DNA of 64,000 bases from Leptasterias polaris (taxonomy: Eukaryota; Echinodermata; Asteroidea; Forcipulatida; Asteriidae), in contig JAZGTN010000027.1 of assembly GCA_037783415.1 (NCBI GenBank), positions 186,001 through 250,000 of the forward strand, in the 5' to 3' direction. Shown piece after piece: positions 1 through 13,385 of this stretch. The notes beneath the pieces are model-generated. The model ran no database searches, had not been told where the DNA came from, and saw only the letters and a program-made list of their open reading frames with translations. Each line of letters opens with the position of its first letter. Within the stretch, counting starts at the first letter, position 1. A program made the position numbers and the translations under genes.

Positions 1-569
1 TATTAGGGATTATTCTTCCTGCATGGACATTAATATCGCTCCGGATTTTCGGCGATATCTCAAAAACGTGAAATGAAATTTTCACAGGTTAGGTTTATTG
101 TATATATCAACATTTATATAGGATTGAAACAATCAAACGTTTCCAAAAACCAAAGGTATACTTTGCCTTTAAATGCAACTTGACGCAACACGTGCTTATC
201 ATGCAGTATTACAGCGTAGAAGTTTAATGGAAACCTCCTCATAGTCTGTTCTAGGTGCTTGACGTCACGGATTCAGTTAACCATAGAGAAAGTAAATCAG
301 GCGTGAGAAGCAATCTACGAATATCGCTTGATAAGTAAGACTTAAACGCTTTCACTCCTGTAGCTGTTTTGCTCATAATTTGGTTTCATTTTGAACACGG
401 CATTACTAAATTGCAATTCAGTACCGCACGTTTCAACCGCACGGTTAACATTTTATTTTCCAACTTCCCACAACTGACATATACAAAGGAGGTCAAGCTA
501 TAAACGGACGAAAACGTGTGATTGAACAAACTACTGGAAACAAGTGGGATTCTGTTTTCTCAACCACAG
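1..569. other. No gene seen; MITE-like fragment at the left edge
   Basis: Bases 55-175 (AAAATTTTCACAGG, CCAAAAACCAAAGG, TGCCTTTAA) look like a diverged right half of a family B/C MITE. The rest shows nothing recognisable. Confidence 0.4.
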
Positions 570-763
570 TAGCTTTCACCTCTTGTAAATCCCGGCGTAA
601 TGGGGGCAGTGATGACTGTTTCTACACAGAAAGCAAATTGTCTTGCGGCTCTAAGTTTGACGTCCCTGCAGGCGATATCTCTTTCATCGAAGCCTGCTTG
701 AGTGCCGAGACGGGCCGAGGTACTGTTCACTGTGAGCGGGATAACTGTGCAGTACTATTACTT
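570..763 (+). other. Candidate orphan exon, Cys-rich peptide
   Basis: A 194-bp stretch with a good acceptor (CTGTTTTCTCAACCACAG, ending at 569) and a GTGAGT donor (764). It is open throughout in the frame set by phase 1 to phase 0 and noticeably more GC-rich than its surroundings. The 64 residues contain six cysteines (CKSRRNGGSDDC...LSCGSK...EACLS...VHCERDNC), which looks like part of a secreted protein. I do not recognise the family and see no partner exon. Caution: the acceptor resembles the CTGTTTTCTCAA core of MITE family C. Confidence 0.3.
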
Positions 764-957
764 GTGAGTTTACAGATGAGATTTGCGATTGATCAAGTCT
801 GTTTCAATTTAAGACGTTGTGGTCTTTAGAACTTTATGAAAAGTTCTCGCATTCAGAAAAGACCACCAGTCCAGATGTCGCTCCTTCATATTATCACGGT
901 TATCCGGCTGCCAGAAACGTTACTAATTATTGTAACAATACCGTAAAGCACTTATAA

Positions 958-1310
958 GATATGGGCTCAGCAGCAACGCTGGGGGAGGCAAGGGGAATGC
1001 TTAAATTTAATTCCTTTGCCACCCCCCCCCCTTAATTTGTACGCCCCCCCTTCCCACTGCATTTTCCCCCGATGGTCGAAATTGAATTTAAACCCAAACC
1101 ATTACACCCCCACATAATAAATGCAATTATGTTCGCGCTGTAAATAATAAACTCAATTTCATAACGCTGGGGTCCGTCATTGTGGTAAGTCAATGCCTTT
1201 TCAGCAGTAGTAAATTACATTAAAGATTAATATTCCTCCCCCTAAATTTAAGCTTGCCTCCTCCCCCCTCCCCCCGATTAATAGCTCTGCTGGTGCCGCT
1301 GCTGTATGGG
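958..1310. repeat. Inverted-repeat sequence with C-rich runs
   Basis: The left part GCTGGGGGAGGCAAGGGGAA...TTAAATTTAA (about 979-1010) is complementary in outline to the right part TAAATTTAAGCTTGCCTCC...CCCCCC (about 1243-1275), with CAGCAG/CTGCTGG outer ends. The arms are imperfect. A MITE-like origin is likely but not proven. Confidence 0.42.
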
Positions 1311-2770
1311 TTTATCATAACAGAAAAATGAAACCCGAAACTTCGTGCCTAATATTTAAGGTATAATTTGTCTGCAAACCACAGCAAATGAAAAGCAAGT
1401 GCCTATAGCGCAAGTGCTTATCAGTTTTACACATTATTTATGTTTTTGATTGATCACAGTATGTAAGAGTCTTGAAACTTTAACTTAAGAATGATGAGTG
1501 CAGTTGAGATACGCTCAGGCATAATAATGAGGGTCTATTATATCACTGCTTTCGGCAAGACAGTCGCTTCAATCCGTCATAATGCTAAAACAAATACAGT
1601 CACAGCTCGTCCTTTGGCCCTTGTAATAACAAGACAACGGGATGTAGCTGCTTGTATTATTGGAGAATCAGGTGAAAATTACCTTGTTTTCTGACCTTGG
1701 GGAAGACAGTAAGATCCGAAGATGAGAGAGTGTGTGTGAGTGTTGCTCGGCGGTGTCCTCCTCCCTGAGGGCCCCGATCAGGGCTAAGACGGGGGTTGCT
1801 TCACACCGGACAGTCAACTCCGGACCATCGACTTGTCGATGAATGGATCATGGGTGCATCAGGCGCAATCGACCCGCTGGCTGGGTCTCGGGTATGTGTG
1901 GCTCATCCTCATGCTTCACAATATTAGAAGGACAAAAAATGAACATCTTGAACCCAAGGCGAACTCTATCTTGAACAATGATCTTTTGTGCGTGTTCTGA
2001 TGAGTCGTGCCACGAGACTAAACCGCCTTAAAGTGGGAGGTGTTGCTAGAATTTTCTCCGTGACCAGTAGGCAGTAACGGCAGGTGGAAAGCCTTGTGTT
2101 CGGCCATAAAGAAAGTCGCCTCGGTAGGCCTACTTCCTAAGGGAAATATACAAACCAAAAGTAAAAATGGGCTGTTCAACAGACAGCCCTGTCGACAGTT
2201 CCACTGTGTTGACTCCGTCAAATTTAACAAGGATTCCCATGTGGTTCTGAACAGCACTGCGTTTCAGCATTCTATTCTTTGCGGGGTTTTTTGTGAGCTA
2301 GAATAGAAGAGAGAACGGCACGCATCTTTATCCATTCAAGATAATGCAGACAGATCCAGCTGTCCGGTGCAAAGGTTTGTCAATAGCATTGCCAACATGT
2401 TGCACATTGTGGCCATGAGGGGAGGGGTGGGGCTTGTGGTTGTAGACTCCAACCTCGTATACAGTCTAGCTCACTCCCACTATAAGGGAGTGCTAAAGAT
2501 GTTACATGTCTGCATTGACTACCACACCGGCTTTTAATCGTCATCATAATTATTATCTGATGGGTTTAGACGAGTTATTATCCGCTATTTCCCACGGCGC
2601 CTGTTATTCAAACTCTGTAAGTAATAGATCGCATGCATTTTCACTTCTAATTATTTTCATTAGTTGAAAGAAGGCCCAATATCGGTATGTAACTCCTTTA
2701 ATTCACAAAGAATTCGCAACTGTTTCATTAAGCGGAACATGAAGTGCTCAAGATGCGCTGTGTGTGCAAG
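1311..2770. other. Gene-free stretch
   Basis: No coding region, repeat or RNA recognised. Short frames at 1491-1694 and 2018-2306 lack homology, splice context or codon character. Confidence 0.5.
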
Positions 2771-2779
2771 TTACACTAG

Positions 2780-3140
2780 GTAGGCATACCCAGAGCTGTG
2801 GGGACTTTTATACAATGGAACAAAGGTCCCCACAACGTTTTTCTTTGTTAAACTGGGTCCCCACACCAGATTCTTTAGAAAAGGGAATAATAGAACAACA
2901 ATAGGAAGTCCCCACAACGGTGTGCGCACCGGGATGGGTAACCTTGCACACACACACACCTGAGTGTAAACACCTGCAATCGGGGACCTCCTATTGTCCC
3001 TCTTTTGTGTTGTACTTTGGCAACAGCTCCCATTGGTTTTGTACACACCCTCCAAATCGGGACTTTAACCCAACCGGGTACTAGTGTCCTCTTTTGTTAT
3101 AGGTCCTCGGTGTGAATGTGTATACCCATCCACATTACAC
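2780..3140. repeat. GTCCCCAC-rich inverted repeat region
   Basis: GTCCCCAC occurs at about 2827, 2868 and 2909. CAATAGGAAGTCCCCAC (2900-2916) is matched by the complement CAATAGGAGGTCCCCGA (about 2980-2996). Includes a short (CA)n run at 2946-2959. Open frames here reflect low stop density and not a gene. Confidence 0.4.
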
Positions 3141-3314
3141 CAACGCGTGATCTGACCGGTAATACATGCTGAGAAAAAGGGTTTTTCAAGTAATTTTGCG
3201 CAAGCATGCTTTGTAGGTTTTTGTCACAAATGCATGGACTTGGGAGGGACAGCTAACTTGTTTTAATAAAAAGGCAACTTGTTTCCTGACAACAAATAAC
3301 TTATGACAGTTTAC

Positions 3315-4336
3315 TATAGGTTTTCTCGGTCAATTTCGGCAAATGAGCAGCCGATTTCATTTTCGTGCGTTCGAATTAAAGCTATTTTGCCTCTCCAGTT
3401 GTTACTGCGTTTCAAATTCAAAATTCGGGCATTCAATTTCGTATTGAGGCATTCAAATTCCTTTTGCACTGTGTTCAATTTAGCATATCGTCATTCTTTT
3501 TCGTGACGCACAATCATCATTCAATTTAGCAAAGCTGGTTCGACTGGAGATTTTACTGGTTTAATTTTTTTCAATTTCGTAAAGAGGCAATCAATTTCGC
3601 TAAATGAGAATTCAAATAAGTACGACTAAAGAAATACGAATAAACAGATAATCTGTATTAGGCAACTGTTTCGTATCTTCACTTTAATTCAGGCAAACCT
3701 TATTTTCTTTGGTTCCAGGATACTTTACATGGGGCCCATGATGTTTTTTCTTCTTTGTTTTCTCCTATATTCTTTTTTGGGGGGGATCTTTATTGGTTAA
3801 CTGGCCTAATTTTGTATTGTGTTTGAATGGGGTGTTTCTTTATGTTTTTCCTGGTTTTTGTTGTTTATGTTGTTTCTTCCTCAACCATCAATCTGGTGGC
3901 GTGCCAGACATCTTGGCGTATATGTTTAGGTATGGTTGTACCACAAGCTGCAAACTTATTGAAATATGCGTGTAAAACTGTAGCAAAAAGCTCGTCTTCG
4001 AAGTACAAAGTGACTCAAGTGCAAATAAGTGAACCGTATATGCCTTATTAACAAAGCGTTTTTTAGATTGCACAAATTACAGAAATGACTGCCCAAAAAT
4101 GAATTTGAATGACTAAACACACGCCTCAAAAAGCTCCGGCGAATTTGAATGCTGCTTTGATGAATCGTTAAATTGAATGATTATTTTGTTAAATCGAATG
4201 ACGCAACAGTACATTTGACTAGTCATAAAACGAAATCGAATGACCCTTTTTAGTAGCATTCGATTTCGCGCGAAATAGAATAGCGTGGTGGTTAAATTGG
4301 CTACTCATTTGCCGAAATTGACCGAGAAAACCTATA
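3315..4336. mobile_element. Foldback / non-autonomous DNA transposon with 38-bp terminal inverted repeats
   Basis: The ends are TATAGGTTTTCTCGGTC... at 3315-3352 and its reverse complement at 4299-4336, 37 of 38 bases matching. TA at each tip could be the target duplication. The left arm repeats an ATTCAATTTCG-like unit several times, and the right arm repeats the complement GAATTTGAATG. The whole 1,022 bp is therefore a long imperfect palindrome around a T-rich centre (about 3.7-4.0 kb). No transposase is encoded. Confidence 0.85.
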
Positions 4337-6155
4337 TTAATTAAAAAAGATTACATTTTCTTTATAAAAGTGCATGATCCATAATTTGCACGAGATACTT
4401 CAGATTTTTTTTACGAAACTTTGCATCTGTAAAATTATATTTGCGCGTACGTGGCTCTAAAAGCATGAAACATTGCAAATGAGCGCAATTTTTCCGTTAT
4501 AAGTCTTAGAAAATAAAAAAACATAAATTGAAAACGATGAAAAAAAAATTGCGCTGCCGTTAACATTCTCTCGTGCTTAGGGCCTATTGGTTTTGAAAGA
4601 TTTCAATTTTATTTTACAAAACTAGGCATTTAGGCCTCCGTGACTAATCAAATTGATTGACCCTTAAGGATTTGAGCATAAATTCTGGTTTTAGCGGATA
4701 ACAACGTTTGACAGATCGCGTCTTTCAATAAGATGTTTGTCTCTTTATGGCTTTGCCTCAATGCCACCATGTCTGTTATGTTCCTTGTACGCAACAGCAA
4801 CTTGATCTCACATCGTCCAAATGGGAACTGACTATTTCTCCTTCTAAACTCGTTTTTGTGAAATTGTTTGGAATTTGAAAAATGAATAGTTAGTGTAATG
4901 GAAAGTGCAACCATCCATCGTCCTATTATTATCAAAGTAGTATATTAATGAGTAAAAACCTTCATTTATTTTTAAAACTGATCGTTCCCATTAATGTACA
5001 TACGTCAATCTAAGGCTTGAGAGGTGCGGTTGAGTGAACGAGCCGGCTGACTTCAAAGTATGGAAATGGAACAGAACACTCCCAGCAACGATAAGAAAAG
5101 GGAAGAGAACAACGTGAAACGCGTTGAGTCGAGCGATAAAATGGTAATTATGTCATGGACTGGCGTAGATAAAGGATCGTAATGAGCGTTGGGATTCATC
5201 ATGGCTGACATCATTGCCATTAGACCAGATAGAGAGAGAGAGAGGGGGGGGGGGGGGGGGGGGCCTGGGACTAGACCCGTGCCCAGATTAGGCGTGAAAA
5301 AGGAGTCGTGTATATACACACCTGGCCTAGATTTCTGTAATCAATCTACAACACAAAAACAAGTAAACCTATTTTTTCCACGATAATCGTGCATATTAAT
5401 GGTTATGACTGTGACAATTTCGGGTAAATTATTAACTAAAATTGATGACACTGCTGGGAATCTGCAGACTCAACGGGAAATCATTGCACCTGATGTTATT
5501 TTCGAAGAAACGAAAAAAGGCACGCACGACTTCAGGAACAAATCCATTCACTTCAATCTGGAGTGTCAAATGGTGTATTATAATAAGTTCATCATGTACA
5601 ACCCCATCCCCGTCCCGGCCCAAGCACCACAACCACCAATACTAAGGATAAATGCTTTAATGGTGACAATTTCATTTTCTCAATTTTTTACCCATTTTGT
5701 CTCGTTTTACCCCTTTAAATATATCAAAGAACACGAACAAACACTGGGCCCCTTGCGTGGGGGTGGAGATGGGTTGTGGTGAAGATTAGAGTGGGGGTGA
5801 GGATGGGGGTCAGACGAAGAGTATAAGCCGCAGACTTCAATGTTCATTGATTATCATTCACGAATTGCATACTACACAATGCGCTGTCTACGCAGTCTTT
5901 TCTCGGGTAATTTCAAACTCCAAACGGGAACTTTTATGCCAACAATGATTATTCTATTAAAACCAGGAACATCGGTCATACTGCGCACATTATATTATTT
6001 AATTGAATAAAGGATATTTTGAAGATGAACAAAAAAATGCAAAATATTTTGTTCTTTGGGCTGAGTTTGTCATAAAGTGTCGATATGTCAGCATCAGAAA
6101 ATAATACAGCGGTACACCCATCTGGAGATTATTTATTCAAATGCAACACATGATT
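4337..6155. other. Gene-free stretch
   Basis: Apart from the AG/G tract, I see nothing recognised. At 5399-5782 frames are open on both strands at once, which points to low stop density and not coding. A minus-strand frame at 4648-4935 has no recognisable domain. Confidence 0.5.
5226..5263. repeat. (AG)n followed by long G run
   Basis: About eight AG dinucleotides run directly into some 20 G residues. The length is likely unreliable in the assembly. Confidence 0.85.
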
Positions 6156-6500
6156 ACTACTAATAATAATAACCAGTTCTTATATAGCGCATTTCACAAT
6201 AACGTATCAATGCGCTTTACATTAGTGCCCTGGTTATTGGGCCAATGACATTCCTTTAATCTTTCTCAGCTCCCTGGGGAGTATACAGCCCGGGCTGCCG
6301 TGATGGCGCTCCGAAGGCTTTTTCAAACACAATATCAACCTCTACCCTTGCAGGTACCCATGTGAAGAGAAGCAATTATAGCAAAGTGTCTTGCTCAAGG
6401 ACACAAGCGTCATGACCGGGACTCGAACCCACACCCCGATGACTAAACCACCAGAACTTGAATCCGATGCTCTTAACCACTCGGCCATGACACCCTGATT
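6156..6500 (-). repeat. tRNA-Leu-derived SINE, near full length
   Basis: On the minus strand it starts with a tRNA-like head (about 6500-6412): an A-box with GGCCGAGTGGTTAAG, a TTCAAG anticodon loop (CAA, leucine type), a long variable arm and a GGGTTCGAGTCCC B-box. The conserved body follows (CTTGTGTCCTTGAGCAAGACAC, CCCAGGGAGCTGAG), then the tail GCGCTATATAAGAAC and an ATT-rich run. RNA polymerase III would drive it from the internal boxes. Confidence 0.85.
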
Positions 6501-7110
6501 TACCGATTCAGACAATGTTTCATTGTTATGAATAATTATTCTCACCAATTGAAATTCCCTTTTTGGGTTTTTTTTGTTTTAATAATCATCTAAAATGTCC
6601 AGATTTTCATTAGCCTGGTTAAGAATCAGTCAATAATTTTCCTTATCCATTTATGTTTATGATTACCAACGGGTTAGCATAGAAACAACTCTCGGACGTA
6701 GAATCTCCCACGAGTCGCCAATCTGAAATTAATAAACCGAGGAGTAGATTCAGGGACACCGGTCAATCAATGAGGTCCCGAGAGATAGCGATTTTGTCCC
6801 CGGGGAGAGATCATCCGATCCACGGTGCGATCTAACATGCTGATAACGACGCACGGACACAACGTTGATGACCGGTGGTCTTATGTTACGCAAAGATAAT
6901 TAATCAAATGTATTTCATTACCTGCGAGGTACAACGAAAACACTTCCCAAGCATAGAAATTGACTTGAGGCTTTTGAAAATTATTGGTTATAAATTAGAT
7001 TACAAATCCCTACACATGTATGATAGAATGAGAATCGTGAAAAACGTACTCAAAACAGATTTTATTTTGTTTACGTGATGTCGTTTTTCAGCATCGACAG
7101 TTAGTGCGGT

Positions 7111-7265
7111 TAAAATCAGTGGCGTATGTAGGAGGAGTGTACGGGGAATACTGCCCCCCCATTGGTTTCAGTGTGCCCCCCATGATATCCGTGCCCCCCC
7201 CCCCCCCCCATTGATGTCCGTGTCCCCCTCCCCACCCAGTGTCTCCCATTTGAAATCTGGACTTT
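7111..7265. repeat. GTGGCGTA C-rich repeat family D
   Basis: CAGTGGCGTATGTAGG start, a run of C blocks, then CCCATTTGAAATCTGGAC. The same order (CAGTGGCGTAAC, C-run, CCCATTTGAAGTCCGGAC) occurs at 26378-26490. An inverted relative with TTACGCCACTGG lies at about 52010-52195. Confidence 0.55.
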
Positions 7266-9650
7266 TTAGATCAAAAACTATCATAGTGAAATGAATAATT
7301 TCAATGTTTTTAATAGGCCTACTATTTTTCATTTATACGCAGACGATGTAGTTCTCGATTACGTCAGATTATCTTATAAAAAATTGTACATGGCATAACA
7401 AGAGTGCTGTAAAGGGGCTCGTTAAATAGAAAAGCGAACGGAAACTACAGTTTTAATTTGCCAGAAGTGCCCCCTTGACAAAAAATAGTCCACCCCCTTG
7501 TGCCACCTAAAACTTTACTCTAGTTTCGGCTAAAATTTGTTTAAAAAAATACCTACACATGCATTGAGTGAAGTTAAAATCTGTACCCCCTTTTCTCGTA
7601 TCAAAATTTGATGTTTCACTTTAACTATAGCCTGTAAACATTTTAAATGATCTTTGTGTCAATATGTTGAGATAATTGAAAGAAGAACGATGGGGCAAGT
7701 GTGGAAAACAACATCTCTTCCAGCAAAACAAATGCCACTGAACTAAGATCAAAATCAAGGTTTTTTCATCTTTCTTTAAAATGTTGCTCTTTTTTAATCA
7801 GTCTTAATGCACTTTAAATGAACAATGCTTGAAACCCTGAGAAGTGCTATGGGACTGCAGTTTGTAAACCGTAAACACATTTTAGTTAATCAATCCTTAA
7901 TTGTTTCTCCCAAACGGGTCAAACCGAGGTTTGAGAAAAGTCCATAAAAAAAACGAAACTGAACAGAGCGCCCTCTCTCGTATCTTGTCGGTCATGTTGT
8001 ATATGAAGGAATGTATACAGGTTTCACAAATCAGCAAGGTCCAACCTGACCTGAGGAGCTGTGCCTGAACATCTCAGTCATGTGCCATGACTGAGATCTG
8101 AATTATGAAGAATTCAGTGTGATTTCTACTTTCATGGATCATCACTCTGCATTGGAGAAGGTGACACTGACAATAATATTATAGTTGGCGAGTCACGTTT
8201 AATATAGAGTAAGATGTAGAACATGTGACATCACAAATAGTACAAAAGATCCACAACACATTCAAGCAGGCACAATACTATTGTACACAGCTCAGGGGTT
8301 GAAAACATAAACAACATGATGTGTTTTTTTATGGAGATTGAGCCGTACGATTTGTATCAACTTTTGACGAGGAGGAAAGAGTGCATGATCTCATGCGGTA
8401 GAGACAAATTTCTCATCATGACCAGGAGTGCAGTATTTTGCCCACCTTGTTTGTAGACAGGGTGACATGGTCAATAAAGGTTTTAGAATGAAAACAATTG
8501 AAATAATGCACCCAAGCGAACCCAGTTATGCTTATTATTAGCATTAAAGTGTTTTAAAAACAAATAAAACAACGTTCCCAACTTAGAAGTGTAGTCCGTG
8601 GTACAATTTGTTTCAGAAAATGGGTAGAAATGATGACCATAGGCCTAACTATGAACAATATTCTGGTAGTGCCCAAGTGTTTGCCGAACATTAGAATTTC
8701 CCAGACAACAAGAAATAAGCGTTGCAAGCGTTGTTCATGATGATACATGGAACCCAATTTTGTCTGTGACCTTTGCACTCGTCTCGAGCTTATCGGATTT
8801 TCGTTCTGAGACTTATGACGTGGCGAGACATTTCTAGGCACTACAATGGCCATTCCCAGACAAGTTGATTATGGGTTTCCATGGGGCTATTTTGAATGTG
8901 TATCTCCTCCCTACTTTAATCCAGAGCCAACCCGCGGGTTCAAATGAAATTAAAGTCAATAAAAAGTCAAAATGATTTTTTAAAAGCATCGCCCTAACTA
9001 ATTACAGATGACAACCGCGGGCTACAGGCAGGCATAGCGTTCAGCACCAATATCTGTTAATTCCAATTAGAGTTTACATGGCTCTGTCGATTGGACCGGG
9101 CTGCATGACTGCATCACCGTGAATTGGGATTAACACCAGCGGAGTTCCACGCAACAACAGCCGACGGACTTATTCCCATTGCGTGGCCCGAGAGTCACAT
9201 TTTTTACGATCCTCGGTATTTATTTTATTTTTTGCACCCTTTTTATTGTAATGTGTACATAGCCAAACGAGCGTGAAAATCAGAGGGATTTTCGTGATTT
9301 TCTCCCGCTGTTTAGCCTGGAGGAAGTCATCGTGCAGAATACAAATTCAGATTTTCGCACATAAGCGAATTAATTTGGACCCAAAGTCCGTAATACTCAG
9401 AAAAAGTGTGAATTTCATTTCGTCTCAATCAGCAGGAAAGACGAAAGGTTGGTGGTGCGGAAATATCATCCTTTGAATTTTCATTTATTTCGCTTTCTTT
9501 GGTTAATAAATATCAGTTATTGCACTGAGTATTCGCAATGATCTGTTCGTGCTAAGAATGTTTTATTTTGTATATTTTCTTGAATAAAGTAACGGTAAGT
9601 TTGAAGAAAAAAACTGTCAGTTTAGTCTAAAGTCTCGGGATTGCAGAGCA
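7266..9650. other. Gene-free stretch
   Basis: No gene recognised. A half arm of the intron-1 foldback family occurs at about 7920-7950. A minus-strand frame at 8554-8853 has no identifiable domain. Confidence 0.5.
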
Positions 9651-9828
9651 GGGCCAATAACATAGAGCTGTAGCAGACAATAGTGCATTTCAATTTTCTG
9701 CTTCGCAAAAGTAAGCAAGAAACCAGTCACGAACGGTACATGTGCATCCATTGTAATTTGGCTGGTAACCTTAGTCTTGTAAGCTAAACATTTTTGTTGT
9801 GCTTTAAGCAGCTCTATGAAATTGGGCC
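9651..9828. mobile_element. MITE family A (GGGCCCAATTTCATAGAGCTG termini)
   Basis: 178 bp with inverted ends: GGGCCAATAACATAGAGCTG at the left and complement GGCCCAATTTCATAGAGCTG at the right. The interior has the CTGCTT...AAGTAAGCA and ACCAGTCA blocks shared with copies at 41171-41667, 41668-41770, 60410-60800 and 63480-64000. Confidence 0.72.
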
Positions 9829-10869
9829 ACGGACTGAATAGCCATTATTGACTTACATGCATTGCCTATAAAAATAAGTCTCGACACATCAAATAATGTA
9901 CAGCAGACCACACAAGGGAAGGAAACACCAGCAGCCATTGAGCTTAACACTGAGCTAAACACTGAGAAAATAAGAAAAAATATCTCAAGTAATTACAATG
10001 TCTTTCTTCTCTAGTATAAATCAATAATGATCACCTGTGTAGGCCTACAATCTAACGAAAGTGTGTTCGGTATGGTATGGTGTTACGAATGCAAAGATTG
10101 TATTTCATGTGGCCCTCGTTCACACATTTTCAACAGAGGTCGCTGTGTACGCTAAACAGGGCACGATGGTGGCCGACTGGACTAAGAACTATAGATTGTA
10201 TAAGAGTTGTGACATGAGAGGGGCCAGTTTTCTTTGGTTACGTGGTTACTTGACGCCATTTTCACTCACAATGCAGCACAACCAAGGAAGGCACTAATAT
10301 ATTAACCTCTATAGCGGTTTCTGCTCAGATAGGAAGATGATGATGAGATGATTGCATTCTCGCGATAGTAGTATTATATTCCATAAAGAGGGCGCTAGAT
10401 AGATCCTGTTACTTAAGGGAACCGAGAGTACCCGAAACGTTCCGACCGCACTCGAGATTGTCCGAACCGCTACGGGCGGGGGTTATAATTTAGTGCCTTC
10501 CCCGTAAACGCAGTCTAGTCTTGCACCGTGTGTGTGTGCAATTGCGTTTTCGGGGGACCGAAAATGGCAAGTTGTCGCAAGTCTCTCTCAATGTACGGCT
10601 CTGCTGAGCAGAATTGCATACCGCCCTCAAGACAGCTTCGCTAGATCCTCGAGGTTTAGTTATGGAAATCCTTATTGGGCAGATTGAGCCTCGGACTATT
10701 TCATTCTTGACTCAAGACAAGTTATTTTACTTGGTATAATATATATTTTATATCAGAAGTCTCTATACATGTTCCTTCTTCTAAAGATAATAACGCAGAA
10801 TTTAAGTTATAGAGTTTGGGTCAAAGGCAAATCAAAAAGAAAATTTGATAACCAAGTCATTATCCAGGT

Positions 10870-11070
10870 ACACTCTTAAAGGGGGCCCAACCCATTCCCG
10901 GATCACAGGCTGACCGGAGAAACTGGTTTTAAAATGGGATTTAGGCTCGGATTTTGCGTCAGTTTGACACAACTTGAGACAAATTCCGGGTCACACTGAC
11001 CCACAAAATGGGTCTGACCCTTTTTGACCTGACATCCGGGTAATTTCTGACCCGGTAGGGTTGAGAGTGT
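10870..11070. mobile_element. MITE with ACACTCT termini
   Basis: 201 bp bounded by ACACTCTTAAAGGGGG at the left and the complement of ACACTCTCAACCCTACC at the right. Inside are several CCGGGTCA/TGACCC repeats in both orientations. No reading frame. Confidence 0.65.
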
Positions 11071-13385
11071 CTTCTTATAGAGAGTAGAGACTATTCACTT
11101 ACATTGACATGATGTTCTTAATGCACTTATTCTTAAAAACAAACTTTAAAAAAACACACCAATGTTTATTGATAATACATTCCCCTTTCCTGAGCCCCAA
11201 ATCCACGAGGGGGGAAAAAGCCCATCCTTTTTCGCACTCATTATTCATACACGTAGGCCTCGGCATGGCCTCATTTTCACTCCCCAAAGTTCATCCTTTC
11301 TGTTGGCTTCATGATCATGCATGAGGAGACTTCAATTAGTATAATGTTGTAAAGTGAACGGAGTCAAGCCGCCAGATGATAATCAATCAAAGACAGAATA
11401 CATGTCGTTAAGGGAGCTATTTGACTAACGTCATCTTGCATTCAACCGAAACAAACACAAAAGTACACAGCCAAGGAAGTAACCGGATTAATCATGAAGA
11501 CACTTCGTAGTTTCGTCCCCCCCCCCCAAAAAAAGGAAGAAGAAGAAGGTGTGGGGGGGTCATTGCGTTTGAACGTAACACTTTATCGAGACCGTCTTTG
11601 ATTCTATGATATAAACGCAGCAGTTTTAAGTCGTTTTAAGTTTCCCTTTTCCCCCCCTAATTTTCAAATAATGCCAACCTACCTTAAATGGTAAACTTTT
11701 CCACGAATTGATGGTATTGATGTTGTGATCAATAACACATACTTATGAATATCAAAAGTCAATTCGTTGAGTGAAACATTATTGGAACCTTAACTTGCTA
11801 GATCCAATTTTGGGCCGATTTAATTCGAAAATTTATATTTATATTTTGAATATCTACTTTACAGATTTGACAAAGTTGTGCCATTTAAGGTATAATTGCA
11901 CTGAAAAAATAACCCGCCAATCATTGTCTGTGGTGTTTGTGAAATTTTGTGTATGTTTTTCATTTTGAAACATCACCATCTGTCAAAATTCGTTCAGAGA
12001 AAACATTTTTTCTAGAGAAAAAAAAATCTGCAAAAATCGGGCCATGCAACTTAATAATTATATCTTTTTTACAGAATGGTTGTTTACAACTTCGCTTTCC
12101 CGATAGGGCAATTCTGATTTGGCTAAAGTTGTGGCTTTTTAATTAACTTGAATTCAATTGAATAGAATTGAATTGGATTGAAAGAATTGTTTATACAGTG
12201 ATGATGACTATTTGAAAACCGAAGGTTGCCTCAAAACATATTTTGCGTGTGCACGTTTTTAATGGTTATTCCTCGCCATAAACGGAATTCCACTCCCCGT
12301 CTTTAGTCACGGTCAGAATACGGTGGAGGGTACCACAATTTTTTTTTTGCGCGCCATCTAGTTTTAATGACATCATATCCATATCATCACGGCAGGCCGT
12401 TGGGATTTACAGGGACAGTCTCAATTCTTGTTTACCCGACTTTTGAAGTACTCAAATTAAAGACGTATTGTTTTCTAGTTCAAATATTAAAGAAAGAAAC
12501 TGTAGGAGGTGATGGAAGTGCCATTGATTCAGTCTCCACAGACAAACCATGATTTCTAAGGAGTGGTTTATCCAACACATGCCCTATAATACTTGGTTCT
12601 TATAGAGACATAGGCCTAGTAACTAAATCAAGGCGCTTTACGATATCATCCCTGCTCATCAGGCATACTAATATCATTTTTCAAACTCCCTTGGGAGCAT
12701 ACACGAGTCATTTATTTTGTGTTAACCTTGGAACACGCATTTGGATCCTTGACACGTTTGTCTTTTATAGTTCCGTTATTTATGTCTACATGAGCCAAAG
12801 TTGTTTTGTGTATAATGAAACCATCTGTCATGTAAAGCCTATGGATAATGGTTGATATTTAGAGATACCAGATTTACCTCTTATAGTTTCACTTTCAGTT
12901 TCCTAGTTTACAAAATAAAGGTAATCATGCAAAACAAATCGCTATTCCGGGGGATCTTAAAGGACCCCCATGGTGGCTCATCTTAGAATCTATCTCGACC
13001 TTCTTAGTCATGTGAACACCGATGATTAAAACTAACATCCACGATTCAGTATTCAGAATAACAGAGTCACATTGGCATTAAAGCGATCATCCGCCGGGAT
13101 AGTCACGTCATTACTCCGCTACTTTTTATCGGGGCTGGAACTTCTCATTTATTGTTGTTCACCCGCACCCGTAACTCGCTAGAGAAGAGATAGAGCCATG
13201 GGACGGAGAAGGGACGAGAGTTCGATAGGGCAGGGTATCGAGTTACTGAATTTAAATTGCGATTGCGTGGACTCGATATTATACTATACTTCTAGTCCAT
13301 GTACATAAAGCACTGATCAGATTGCGCTAAGAAAGGTTGCGTTCCCCCCGGTGTGGCGTGTAACTTTAAAGGGAAATATCTTATA
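11071..13385. other. Gene-free stretch
   Basis: AT-rich with a GAATTGAATT-type simple stretch near 12146-12186 and a possible SINE body remnant at about 12590-12715 (AAGGCGCTTTAC, CTCCCTTGGGAGCATAC). No gene seen. Confidence 0.45.

Noticed and set aside
5399..5782. 127-codon frame
   Set aside because: Open frames overlap on both strands and in another + frame; no domain, and the end is low complexity.
6412..6500. A functional tRNA-Leu gene
   Set aside because: It continues directly into the shared SINE body and tail, and the acceptor ends and arms carry mismatches.
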